This document shows, piece by piece, positions 47,842 through 55,886 of a DNA stretch of 64,000 nt. Every line of letters begins with the position of its first letter. The stretch's first letter is position 1. The position numbers and the translations under genes are program-made. The notes under the pieces are model-generated. The model ran no database searches, was not told the DNA's origin, and worked only from the letters and a program-made list of their open reading frames with translations. This stretch comes from Desulfoscipio gibsoniae DSM 7213 (GTDB lineage: Bacteria; Bacillota; Desulfotomaculia; Desulfotomaculales; Desulfallaceae), in the NCBI RefSeq assembly GCF_000233715.2, contig NC_021184.1:4398001-4462000 (forward strand), given 5' to 3'.

Positions 47842-48944
47842 AGCTTTCGCACCAGTTCCGCTGTGTAAGCGGCGGCTTGTTGCAAATCTTCCAGTTTTCG
47901 GGCCATATCATCCACCAGCTGTTCTTTATTGGACAGATAGGTTTCTGCCTGTTGGGCCAGGGCCTGGCTTTCGATTTCGGCCGGTTTTCCCGCGGGGGCC
48001 AGTCCAAGGCGGCTTAAAAACCGCTCCACCTTGGGATCATAGGCGATACCTACCGGGGGCACACCGCAGACCGCCGCAAAAATCAAGGCATGCAGGCGCA
48101 TGCCCACCAGCAGATCCAGGTTGCCCACCAAGGAGATCATTTGCGGTACAGATAGTTTAGTACTGATAATTGTACGCGACTCCCGCATCGCAGCCGCCAC
48201 TTCACGGGATGCTACCAGGTCGGCCGGGCTTTGCATAGGCAGAAACACGATGGTCCGCCCCGCCCGGGCCAGCCTGTCGCATGCTTTGGCCAGTTCCATT
48301 TCCCAAATGGGGGGACCGGGCAACGGCCGCACCGAAACCCCCACTACCCCCGACCCAACCTGTATATCATGACGGCGCAATATTTCCGCTCCCACAGAAA
48401 GGTCAATATCACCGGGGCGCAGGCCCAATACAGGGTCAGCGGTCACCTCAACGGGCCGTCTCACCCCCATGGCCTGTAGATCCTGCAGAGACTCTGCATC
48501 GCGTACTGTGACTGCCTGCACCCGCTGGGTGGTAAGCCCCACCAGCCGCCGGCCCGCTTTTGTGGTCACCGGGCCGATGCCCTGGGCATAGTACATCACA
48601 GGCCGGCGAAAGAACCTGGCCAGCCAGATCACCCCAAGATAATACATCAGGCTTTGCAGGCCGGTGACGTCCTGCAGCAGGCTGCCCCCGCCGCTGATCA
48701 AAAGATCGGCACGGCGAACTGCCCCGGCCACCTCCCGCATATTCCAGCGATCCACTGCATGTACCCCGTAGTCCCGGGCAGTGTTCCGGGGTTCATTGGA
48801 TAATACGGTGACTTCCAATTCGGGTACGCTGTGGCGCAATACACGCAAAATACTGTACAGCACAGCCTCGTCTCCCAAGTTACTGAAACCATAATAACCG
48901 GATATAACCACCCGGTTGCGTTGTTTACTACCTTTGCTAACCAC
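47811..48944 (-). CDS. csaB: Polysaccharide pyruvyl transferase CsaB
   Basis: Adds ketal pyruvate to the secondary cell-wall polymer, creating the ligand bound by SLH domains. 377 residues with the GYYGFSNLGDEAVLYSIL start, SGGGSLLQDVTG and YYAQGIGPV motifs. GTG at 48944 is chosen, 7 bases after GAGGAAGG; longer starts overlap it. The C-terminal VPGVERLKG and stop are translated from a family-B repeat. An SLH protein is encoded at 59384-61795. Confidence 0.9.
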   Translation of the reverse strand: MVSKGSKQRNRVVISGYYGFSNLGDEAVLYSILRVLRHSVPELEVTVLSNEPRNTARDYGVHAVDRWNMREVAGAVRRADLLISGGGSLLQDVTGLQSLMYYLGVIWLARFFRRPVMYYAQGIGPVTTKAGRRLVGLTTQRVQAVTVRDAESLQDLQAMGVRRPVEVTADPVLGLRPGDIDLSVGAEILRRHDIQVGSGVVGVSVRPLPGPPIWEMELAKACDRLARAGRTIVFLPMQSPADLVASREVAAAMRESRTIISTKLSVPQMISLVGNLDLLVGMRLHALIFAAVCGVPPVGIAYDPKVERFLSRLGLAPAGKPAEIESQALAQQAETYLSNKEQLVDDMARKLEDLQQAAAYTAELVRKLVPGVERLKG

Positions 48945-49021
48945 GGACACACCTTCCTCGCACGACAAATGCTACTATATTATTACATTAACTTGCATAC
49001 TCGCGCAACCGGCCAGTTATA

Positions 49022-49080
49022 GGTGCCAGGTGTTGAAAGGTTGAAAATCTTTGATTTTCAACCTTTCAACACCTGGCACC
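49022..49080. repeat. Family-B perfect palindrome (59 bp), copy identical to 39798
   Basis: Same 28-bp arms and TTT loop, base for base, as the copy 9 kb away. Located between the LCP terminator and csaB. Confidence 0.9.
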
Positions 49081-49102
49081 TTTGGGAACAGATTCTTTTA
49101 GC

Positions 49103-49141
49103 AAAAAAATAAAAACGCAAGCCGGATAAACCAACTTGCGT
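49103..49141 (-). terminator. Terminator of the LCP gene
   Basis: ACGCAAG/CTTGCGT with TTTTATTTTTTT following on the minus strand. Confidence 0.8.
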
Positions 49142-49156
49142 CCCACTTGTTTTTGG

Positions 49157-50473
49157 CTAGGGCAAAGTATCTATAATTATCTCCACATGCCTGCTTGCAG
49201 CAGACTCTTCCTGCTTACTTTCTTCGAGTGAGCCAGGGGTATGGTTGGTTGAAGGTGTATGTGTCGATGCATCATCCAGTGACTGCTGCCCATCTACATA
49301 GCCACCATCACTATCCCAACCGCCACCTTGATCTTCCCCAGCATTGTTATATTCAATAACGTCCGGTGTCTCGTTATAATAAGTGTCATTGATATTGTCA
49401 CTGGTGTTATTTTCATTGCTGTCAGTGGCTGAGTTGTTAGTTGCAGTGTCCGAAGTGTTCTGCCGCACCTGCCCTGCAGACCCGGTTTGCTCCATGGCTA
49501 CTTGTGTTGGAGTATTACCTGTCATGGCTCCCCGCACAACCTCCATAACCTTGCCTTCTTCAAACAGTGACCTGGCTACTTCCTTGGCATTTTGCGGATC
49601 TACATACCAGTAGCTGATGCCGTGCTCATCCAAAAACCAACCCGGCATGGTCTGGGTTACCAGTTGTATATTATTCAGCTTGCTGCCTGCCTGGGCCAGA
49701 GCAATCATCTGCTTTAAACCCATATTGGTTTCAACATTTTTTTGTATCTGGGGTATCAGCTTGTGCAGTTTGGTGATGGACTGTGGTTTCATCGCCTCAT
49801 CGGCAATGGCGGCAAGCAATTTTTGCTGGCGCTGTGTGCGGGTGATATCTCCCAGCTCATCACTACGGTAGCGGACATACATCAAAGCATGCTCGCCATC
49901 AAGTTTTTGCACGCCCTCGGTTAGATGAATGTCGTAAGCACCGCCGTAGGCATTTTCATGGTGATTCATATCTTTTTCAACATCAATGGTCACGCCGCCC
50001 AGGGCATCAACGATATCCTTAAAACCGTTGAAGTTGGTAAGAATATAATAATCCACCGGCATCCCAACGAGTTCCGATACCGTTTCCATAGCCATTTCCG
50101 GCCCACCGTACACAGATGCCGCGTTAATTTTATTAACCCCGTGTCCGGGCAAATTCACCTTCGTATCCCTTGGTATGGAAAGCAATGAAATACGGTTATC
50201 TTTATTGTTAATATTGGCCAGAATCATGGTATCAGTCAGTAAACTTTTGTCGCCGTCTCGTTCATCCACAGCCATCATTAAAACATTGATGCTGGGCAGC
50301 TTGGTAATTTGGTCATCCCCTTCGTCACCAGCCATATTATCCTTACCGGTGAACAGAGGCCAAAGATAGTTATTTGCCGCCGCAAAACCGCCGGCGAACA
50401 GGCCAATCATCAATAGTAAAAATATAACCAAACGCAGTTTACTTTTTAATTTTCTTTTTCTTCTTATGGACAT
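49157..50473 (-). CDS. LytR-CpsA-Psr (LCP) family cell-wall polymer ligase
   Basis: 438 residues: short basic N-terminus, one transmembrane helix (LRLVIFLLLMIGLFAGGFAA), LCP domain (INVLMMAVDERDGDKSLLTD, LLSIPRDTKVNLPGHGVNKI, MYVRYRSDELGDITRTQRQQ) with the conserved Arg and Asp that bind the polyprenyl phosphate, then an Asn/Ser/Thr/Asp-rich C-terminal tail of about 110 residues. LCP enzymes attach teichoic-acid-like polymers to peptidoglycan. ATG at 50473. A decayed copy of its 3' end lies at 59262-59347. Confidence 0.92.
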   Translation of the reverse strand: MSIRRKRKLKSKLRLVIFLLLMIGLFAGGFAAANNYLWPLFTGKDNMAGDEGDDQITKLPSINVLMMAVDERDGDKSLLTDTMILANINNKDNRISLLSIPRDTKVNLPGHGVNKINAASVYGGPEMAMETVSELVGMPVDYYILTNFNGFKDIVDALGGVTIDVEKDMNHHENAYGGAYDIHLTEGVQKLDGEHALMYVRYRSDELGDITRTQRQQKLLAAIADEAMKPQSITKLHKLIPQIQKNVETNMGLKQMIALAQAGSKLNNIQLVTQTMPGWFLDEHGISYWYVDPQNAKEVARSLFEEGKVMEVVRGAMTGNTPTQVAMEQTGSAGQVRQNTSDTATNNSATDSNENNTSDNINDTYYNETPDVIEYNNAGEDQGGGWDSDGGYVDGQQSLDDASTHTPSTNHTPGSLEESKQEESAASRHVEIIIDTLP

Positions 50474-50595
50474 ACCTGACAGGACACCTCCCTTTCGCTG
50501 CCAAAAACACTGCTCATGGGACAAACTACATCGACATAATATACCTTTCTCAAGCTTTATTCAATTGAAATTATCGCATAAATATTAAAAAAATA

Positions 50596-51333
50596 TCATA
50601 GTTTTCGACCTAAACGGTATGTCTTCAGCACCAGCCAGGCAAATTTAGGCAATACCAGCATGCGCCGCCAGCGCGATGGCTCACTGATTAGCCGTCCCAG
50701 CCATTCTATTTTCAATTTCTGCATCCACAGGGGCGCTCTAGCCACCCGGCCGGAAATTACGTCAAAACTGCCGCCCACACCAACGGCCACCACGTGGCCA
50801 ATGCTTTCAATATGGCGGTCAATCCATTTTTCCTGGGCCGGTGCCCCCAGGGCCACAAACAACAACTGCGGTCCCTTTTGTTTTATAGATTGTACAATAG
50901 CGACCTCTTCGTCCGATTTGAAATAACCATGCTGGGTCCCTACCACCTGCAGCCCGGGAAAGCGGCGGGTTAATTGTTTCGCTGCATCTTCAGCCACCCC
51001 GGGAGCAGCCCCCAACAGGTATACTTTCCAGCCTTCAGCGGCGGCCCGATCCACCAGGCGCAGCATCAAATCAATACCGGTAACCCTCTCCGGGAACGGC
51101 GTACCAGTCACCCGTCCGGCCCAGACAATACCCTCTCCATCAGCGGTAACCAGGTCCGCTTTGTTGATTAGTTCTAAAAGGTCATGATCAACCTGCACAG
51201 CCCGGTAAAGAATTTCAGGGTTCAGGGTAATTACCCGGCGGGGGCCTCCCGCACTGATCAATTCAGCCACCCGCTCTACGCTCTGGTCCATGGACAGGCA
51301 GTCAATTGGTGCGTTTAATAGTTTAACTCTCAT
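50596..51333 (-). CDS. WecB/TagA/CpsF-family glycosyltransferase
   Basis: 245-residue GT26 enzyme that adds the second sugar (often N-acetylmannosamine) to a TagO/WecA-made lipid intermediate. Motifs: ITLNPEILYRA, ADLVTADGEGIVWAGR, TGIDLMLRL, GVGGSFDVISGRVARAP. ATG at 51333 after AGGTGAT. Upstream is a sigma-H-like promoter; downstream is the LCP ligase gene. Confidence 0.93.
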   Translation of the reverse strand: MRVKLLNAPIDCLSMDQSVERVAELISAGGPRRVITLNPEILYRAVQVDHDLLELINKADLVTADGEGIVWAGRVTGTPFPERVTGIDLMLRLVDRAAAEGWKVYLLGAAPGVAEDAAKQLTRRFPGLQVVGTQHGYFKSDEEVAIVQSIKQKGPQLLFVALGAPAQEKWIDRHIESIGHVVAVGVGGSFDVISGRVARAPLWMQKLKIEWLGRLISEPSRWRRMLVLPKFAWLVLKTYRLGRKL

Positions 51334-51441
51334 AATTATCACCTGGTATATAGTTGTTGACGTAAAAAATCAGTCATTTGTTGCAAAAAAATTAGCACGA
51401 TACAAAAAATTATTCATCCCCAAAACCGGACTTATGGTTTT

Positions 51442-51470
51442 TACTTCGACAACACGGTTACATTTCCTGC
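51442..51470 (-). promoter_or_regulatory. Sigma-H-like promoter of tagA-like gene
   Basis: GCAGGAAAT, 11-base spacer, GTCGAAGTA on the minus strand, about 110 bases before the start codon. The segment around it resembles 58436-58510 over about 75 bases. Confidence 0.6.
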
Positions 51471-51531
51471 ATATTACCTTGTCCTGGATAAATCCTTTCT
51501 ATGTGCATGCTGGAAGGAGGACGGGGGAGGA

Positions 51532-51560
51532 GGAAGCAAGAGAACCATCCCCCTGCTTCC
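51532..51560. repeat. Family-C palindromic repeat, copy 1
   Basis: GGAAGCAAG ... CTGCTTCC around AGAACCATCC; same unit as 52461-52489, same orientation. Confidence 0.75.
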
Positions 51561-51658
51561 TTCCCTTTTTCCCTACTTTTTAACTTTTTTTATCTTTACA
51601 AACAAATGTTTGAATGGTATAATTTTCACAAATAAATAAGAATTAGGGTGTGTAGCAT

Positions 51659-51979
51659 ATGTATAATACATTAATAAACATTTATAATTCCATTCATAAT
51701 ATAGAGTCAAAACTGAATCATTTAGAGTGTAAATATCCCCATATTGTCAAAGAAGACGATGCAACTAAAGTATACAATCTACTCGCGGAGCTCTGTGAAG
51801 AAACCAACATCCTGGGCAATCTAATAGATGCTTTTTTACAGCTGAATACGCCTACTCTTATTACAATAAACATCTTACTAACTAATGAATTAAACAGCAA
51901 CAATAATAATAAGAAAGTAACCGAAGATTTGTTAATTTTTAAGAAAATTGTGGAAGAATTAATATTACTAAAGAAATAG
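51659..51979 (+). CDS. AT-rich small protein of unknown function (first of pair)
   Basis: 106 residues, predicted all-alpha and Asn/Leu/Ile-rich (IYNSIHNIESKLNHLE, LLAELCEETNILGNLIDAFL), no signal peptide or transmembrane segment. No family recognised. Base composition is much more AT-rich than the flanking genes. A weak GGGTG ribosome site precedes the ATG. It ends 10 bases before a second gene of similar character. Confidence 0.65.
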   Translation: MYNTLINIYNSIHNIESKLNHLECKYPHIVKEDDATKVYNLLAELCEETNILGNLIDAFLQLNTPTLITINILLTNELNSNNNNKKVTEDLLIFKKIVEELILLKK

Positions 51980-51989
51980 GGAGATTGAC

Positions 51990-52304
51990 ATGCATAGCAC
52001 AGCAAAAGAACATATACTATTAGTTCTCCAGCGCATCAAACAAGCTCTATGGAAAATGGATAAAGAATACGGACTTGCGGGCAATCATTTTAAATCAATG
52101 CGACATGAATTAAATACAATTGCCACCAACATGAACACTCTAAGTATATTTTGCATGATGAATATAGAGTCGTTGGAAAAATTAATAGATATAATAAAAA
52201 ACCACGTTAACAACGAAGAAGATCCAGTTATAAAGGCAGATCTAAATAAGTTAATTGATAACCTGGAAAAAGAATTAGTAAAAAAAGTAAAAGAGTTAAA
52301 TTAG
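51990..52304 (+). CDS. AT-rich small protein of unknown function (second of pair)
   Basis: 104 residues, predicted helical and charged (KEHILLVLQRIKQALWKMDK, LIDNLEKELVKKVKELN), cytoplasmic. GGGAGA lies 5 bases before the ATG. It forms an operon with the preceding ORF; both are AT-rich and bracketed by family-C repeats. Length and helical pattern are similar in the two proteins, so they may form a complex; this is inference. Confidence 0.65.
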   Translation: MHSTAKEHILLVLQRIKQALWKMDKEYGLAGNHFKSMRHELNTIATNMNTLSIFCMMNIESLEKLIDIIKNHVNNEEDPVIKADLNKLIDNLEKELVKKVKELN

Positions 52305-52335
52305 GGAATGTTTTTTTCTCATGTTATAATCATTA

Positions 52336-52410
52336 AAAAAAGTATGTTCCTTTCTTGGTATGTTGGTTTTGGCGGATTAACAATACCACAAAAAGGAAAC
52401 ATACTTTTTC
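52336..52410. terminator. Large imperfect inverted repeat after the AT-rich pair
   Basis: AAAAAGTATGTTCCTTT and AAAGGAAACATACTTTTT with inner GGTAT/ATACC pairs, about 75 bases in total and ending in T residues. It is either a terminator or a small mobile hairpin. Confidence 0.55.
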
Positions 52411-52460
52411 TATTTAAAACCATCGCAAAGCAATTTCGTTTTTCTCTTTCTTGCTTTCAT

Positions 52461-52489
52461 GGAAGCAAGAGAACCGTCCCCTTGCTTCC
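52461..52489. repeat. Family-C palindromic repeat, copy 2
   Basis: GGAAGCAAG-AGAACCGTCCC-CTTGCTTCC; perfect 9-bp arms. Confidence 0.8.
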
Positions 52490-52543
52490 AAACTTTTTTG
52501 CCGGAATTGATCAAAAAGGTGACTTTCACGCTTTGGGCCCGGG

Positions 52544-53596
52544 TTACACATCATATCTATAACTATCCAGCAAATCGTTGTCTTCATCATAGAAATATAA
52601 TCTTACGGTTTCAACTTTAACATCCTCATCTTTAAATTCATTGGCTATATCCTTGCCAATATCTTCCACAGCGTCTTCAATAATGCGCCTGTTTAGATCA
52701 TCCCATTTTGTTGCACAGTCTGTATCCTCTGGTTCAAAATTCACTCTAACCTCATCATCATCTTTATCATAGCTGATATCGGATACCGTAAATTTCAAAT
52801 CATCTACTCTAAATCTTTCATTTAACAGATTGTCTTCCACGTCAGAAGCATTTTCACTGCCGCCCCGGAAGTAATCATCGTTAAAATCCACCTCCAGGCG
52901 GTCTTTGCCGTCTTTATCGAATTCAACCAGTTCATCATCATCCGTACTGTAAATAGTACCGTCAACCACCGTCTCGTCCGTTAGCTCATCCTGGATATAT
53001 TCAACCAGATCATCCAGCCAGTCTTCTATATTCCTGTCCGTTAAATCTTCCCACTCATCTTCATAATCGTCCAAATCCACTTCAATTTCAACTTTCACAT
53101 GATCCTCGTCGCCGCGCAGCTTAATACTGTCTATATATACATCTTCCAGTTTATCATAATCATCCATCAAATCATCTTCCAGGTCACTTAGATCATCATC
53201 ATCTTTGTCATCTTTGTCATCATTATTTTTTTTCAAATCTTCAACTTGTTTTTTCAAATTGGCGATTTCCTGATCCTTTAAAGCCATCTGTATTTTAAGG
53301 TTATTTTCTTCCGTAGAAGCGCCACTTGTTATATAGATGCTTTTTGTATCGGCCACCCAGTTCACGTTACTATTTAGTGCCTCCCCGGCCACACGCAGCG
53401 GTACGTAAGTAACCCCGTTCAATAAAAAAGGCTCCTGGCCGGCCGATAAGCTAACCGCTTTTCCATTGGCATATATCACTATATTATTATAATTAACCTT
53501 AATTTGTTTGGTGGCCACCGATGCTTCCGCCATACCGCCCAAAGCCAGCAGCATAACCGCTGTCATAATTAATACTGCAAATCTCCTTCTAAAAAT
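52544..53596 (-). CDS. Exported copper-amine-oxidase-N-domain protein with acidic C-terminal region
   Basis: About 350 residues. A signal peptide is followed by one copper amine oxidase N-terminal-like domain (VNYNNIVIYANGKAVSLSAG, FLLNGVTYVPLRVAGEALN), a short coiled coil (MALKDQEIANLKKQVEDLKK), an Asp run (DDKDDKDDDDLSDLEDD) and an acidic domain of unknown fold. The ATG at 53566 leaves a signal peptide without its basic start and has its ribosome site 15 or more bases away. An in-frame ATT at 53596, 6 bases after AGGAGGGG, would add FRRRFAVLI and complete it. The true start is therefore uncertain. Role unknown, presumably cell-surface. Confidence 0.8.
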   Translation of the reverse strand: MFRRRFAVLIMTAVMLLALGGMAEASVATKQIKVNYNNIVIYANGKAVSLSAGQEPFLLNGVTYVPLRVAGEALNSNVNWVADTKSIYITSGASTEENNLKIQMALKDQEIANLKKQVEDLKKNNDDKDDKDDDDLSDLEDDLMDDYDKLEDVYIDSIKLRGDEDHVKVEIEVDLDDYEDEWEDLTDRNIEDWLDDLVEYIQDELTDETVVDGTIYSTDDDELVEFDKDGKDRLEVDFNDDYFRGGSENASDVEDNLLNERFRVDDLKFTVSDISYDKDDDEVRVNFEPEDTDCATKWDDLNRRIIEDAVEDIGKDIANEFKDEDVKVETVRLYFYDEDNDLLDSYRYDV

Positions 53597-53726
53597 AACG
53601 AACCCCTCCTAAAAAAAATTATTTTTTTAATTAATTATTTGACGTATTAATATAGCAACTTGTTCCTTACAATGTAAAACTTTTATATTATAGATCTGGA
53701 TTCCTGCATACAAAGAATTTTAAGAG

Positions 53727-53761
53727 ATAAAAAAGAAAGCCCGTCGATAGACGGCTTTCTT
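53727..53761 (-). terminator. Terminator of the DUF5693 gene
   Basis: AAGAAAGCCCGTC pairs with GACGGCTTTCTT; TTTTTATCTC follows on the minus strand. Confidence 0.8.
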
Positions 53762-53807
53762 ATACTGGAAGCTATACCGTAAATCATTAGTTTACCCCCA
53801 CTGCTTT

Positions 53808-55769
53808 TCAATCTTCCTGAAACCATCCCCAGCGCTTGATAAGAAGTTTTTCCCCGGCACGCCAAAGAATAATCAGCGCCAGGCCAATGATAATACCCAG
53901 CCAGAGACCGTGTATACTGCGGGTCAATGATATGGCCAGGGGGGTATGGATATGGGCATAAGTGTTAACCAATGAAATCTGGCCAATGGCACCACCCAAC
54001 AACAACGGTATATATTGATTATTCCGATAGCCCAGATATAACAGCAGCAACAGCAGCGGGTGTCCCAGTAAAAACTCCTTGGTACGGGGACGCACACCTA
54101 AAATATTATCCAACAAAGTGCGAAACTGCAATTCCCAATCGGATATAGCCGCGGATTCGTTGCCGGTACGGGAAACATAAACCAACAGCGCCGCAAACAG
54201 TACCCCACCGAGAATGGTAAACTTGACCAGCACCGGTTGCTCTAAAAACTGCTGCAGCTTTCGCTGCCAGCTACCATCGCCCTTTGCTCCAGCAAAACAG
54301 AATACCATCGTCAGCAGCAGCAACGGGACCACATGGGCCAGTTTAACCCCGGTAAACTGATCCAGCTTAAGCATAAAGCCTACATCGCCCAGCAGGCCCA
54401 CCATTAATAATGCCCCAGCCAGCGAGTAAAGGGAAGTACGCAGCAATAGCAACACACTGCGACCCAGCGAGACCCCGCCCTGCCGCACATTCAACATCAG
54501 AGATAAGGTGGGGAAAACCACTACCGCAATGAAGGCCATTATCTTACAAGCCGGAGTAACCATATCCACGGCCAGCAATCCTGTCCAGGCAATCAGGCCT
54601 ATAATACCGCAGCCCAAGGCTAATCGGGGCCAGCCCATCATTAAAACAAGCAGCATCGCCCCGGCAATAACACCCAACCCGATTACAAACAATACCAACC
54701 GGGAAACTCCAAGGGGCTGCAGCACAGATGCCTCACCCACCTGCAATCCTTCGGCCTGTAAATTTTCCCTGGTCTCTTCCACCAACTGCAGATTCATAGC
54801 CAACATATCCGGCACATCAGTTTTCATATAAGTATGCAAAAGTAAAACCCTGATATTGCGTTCCGTAGCCGCCAAATTAAACCGATCCACCATGGCGGCA
54901 ATATCGTAATCTTTTTTGATATCTTCCTCCAGGGTCAGCGTGTGCAGCCTGACTACATTTTTATCCAGCAGCAGGCCCAGTTTGGCCAGGCCCTTCTGGC
55001 TGGAAAACTCAATCTGCACCAGCGGAACATCCTGTTCCTCCATTAAATATGACAGCAACCTGACCTGTTCCGGAAAACCGGGCAGCACCGGGTCATTGAA
55101 TAATACCCCGGACAGGTTTGGTATCTTTCTAAGCTCCCGGAAAACATAGGTTAATCCTTCCGGGGTTACCTGGTTCCAGGTACGCACCTGCACCATGGCC
55201 TGCAACCCGGCGGCATTGACCTCCTTCACTGCACCGGCCAGAAATCCCAAACCCATTTGTTCAAACAGGCCCCAGTTGTAAGCCACCTCTATAATATTAA
55301 CACTCGTTCCCTCTCTACCTTCCCAGGAGCGCACCGGTACCTTCTTGGCCTGCAGCTGGCCCTGCACCCTCTGGTATACTTCAGTGTCCCAAATGATCAA
55401 ATAGCGGTAATCCGGTTTTATCTGCTCCCTGAATGACTCGCCAAATTGCTGCCATATGGCGGCATTACCAGGCAAAAGCAGTTCATTGCCGGTACGCATC
55501 AGCAGTTCACCAGCAGCTTGGGCATCGCCTACGGTAGGTTCTTTAATTAATACTGTGCTTACTCCACTTTCTCTGAACATGCCCAGCGCTTCCGCCACGT
55601 CCAGGCCATTCATCCTGGCCAGTGAAGCCACCTCATCATAAACAACCGACATGGCCACGCTTTGATTATTTTCTTCCAGCCCATGCCTCTGCCATGCTAT
55701 ATATCCGGCGGCCAGCAAAGAAACAATGATTACCCCAATTAATATAACTTTCCACTTATTCTCGCGCAA
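53808..55769 (-). CDS. DUF5693-family membrane protein
   Basis: About 653 residues. One N-terminal transmembrane helix is followed by an extracellular TIM-barrel-like region (residues about 40-350, with SVVYDEVASLARMNGLDVAE and VVRLHTLTLEEDIKKDYDI), then about eight to nine transmembrane helices to the end. The family typically lies next to csaB in Clostridia, so a role in secondary-polymer or surface assembly is likely but unproven. A TTG at 55769, 8 bases after GGGGG and just before the basic stretch preceding the first helix, is my start; the frame is open to 55853. Confidence 0.82.
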   Translation of the reverse strand: MRENKWKVILIGVIIVSLLAAGYIAWQRHGLEENNQSVAMSVVYDEVASLARMNGLDVAEALGMFRESGVSTVLIKEPTVGDAQAAGELLMRTGNELLLPGNAAIWQQFGESFREQIKPDYRYLIIWDTEVYQRVQGQLQAKKVPVRSWEGREGTSVNIIEVAYNWGLFEQMGLGFLAGAVKEVNAAGLQAMVQVRTWNQVTPEGLTYVFRELRKIPNLSGVLFNDPVLPGFPEQVRLLSYLMEEQDVPLVQIEFSSQKGLAKLGLLLDKNVVRLHTLTLEEDIKKDYDIAAMVDRFNLAATERNIRVLLLHTYMKTDVPDMLAMNLQLVEETRENLQAEGLQVGEASVLQPLGVSRLVLFVIGLGVIAGAMLLVLMMGWPRLALGCGIIGLIAWTGLLAVDMVTPACKIMAFIAVVVFPTLSLMLNVRQGGVSLGRSVLLLLRTSLYSLAGALLMVGLLGDVGFMLKLDQFTGVKLAHVVPLLLLTMVFCFAGAKGDGSWQRKLQQFLEQPVLVKFTILGGVLFAALLVYVSRTGNESAAISDWELQFRTLLDNILGVRPRTKEFLLGHPLLLLLLYLGYRNNQYIPLLLGGAIGQISLVNTYAHIHTPLAISLTRSIHGLWLGIIIGLALIILWRAGEKLLIKRWGWFQED

Positions 55770-55886
55770 AAGCAAAACCCCCAACGATTGATAGAATAGG
55801 CTCCGTTCCTCAAAGTTTTCGCCGCCTTGATAGGTGCCATTCCATATAACCAACTCTTCCCGGTCAATACTAAATCAGGTAAACCG

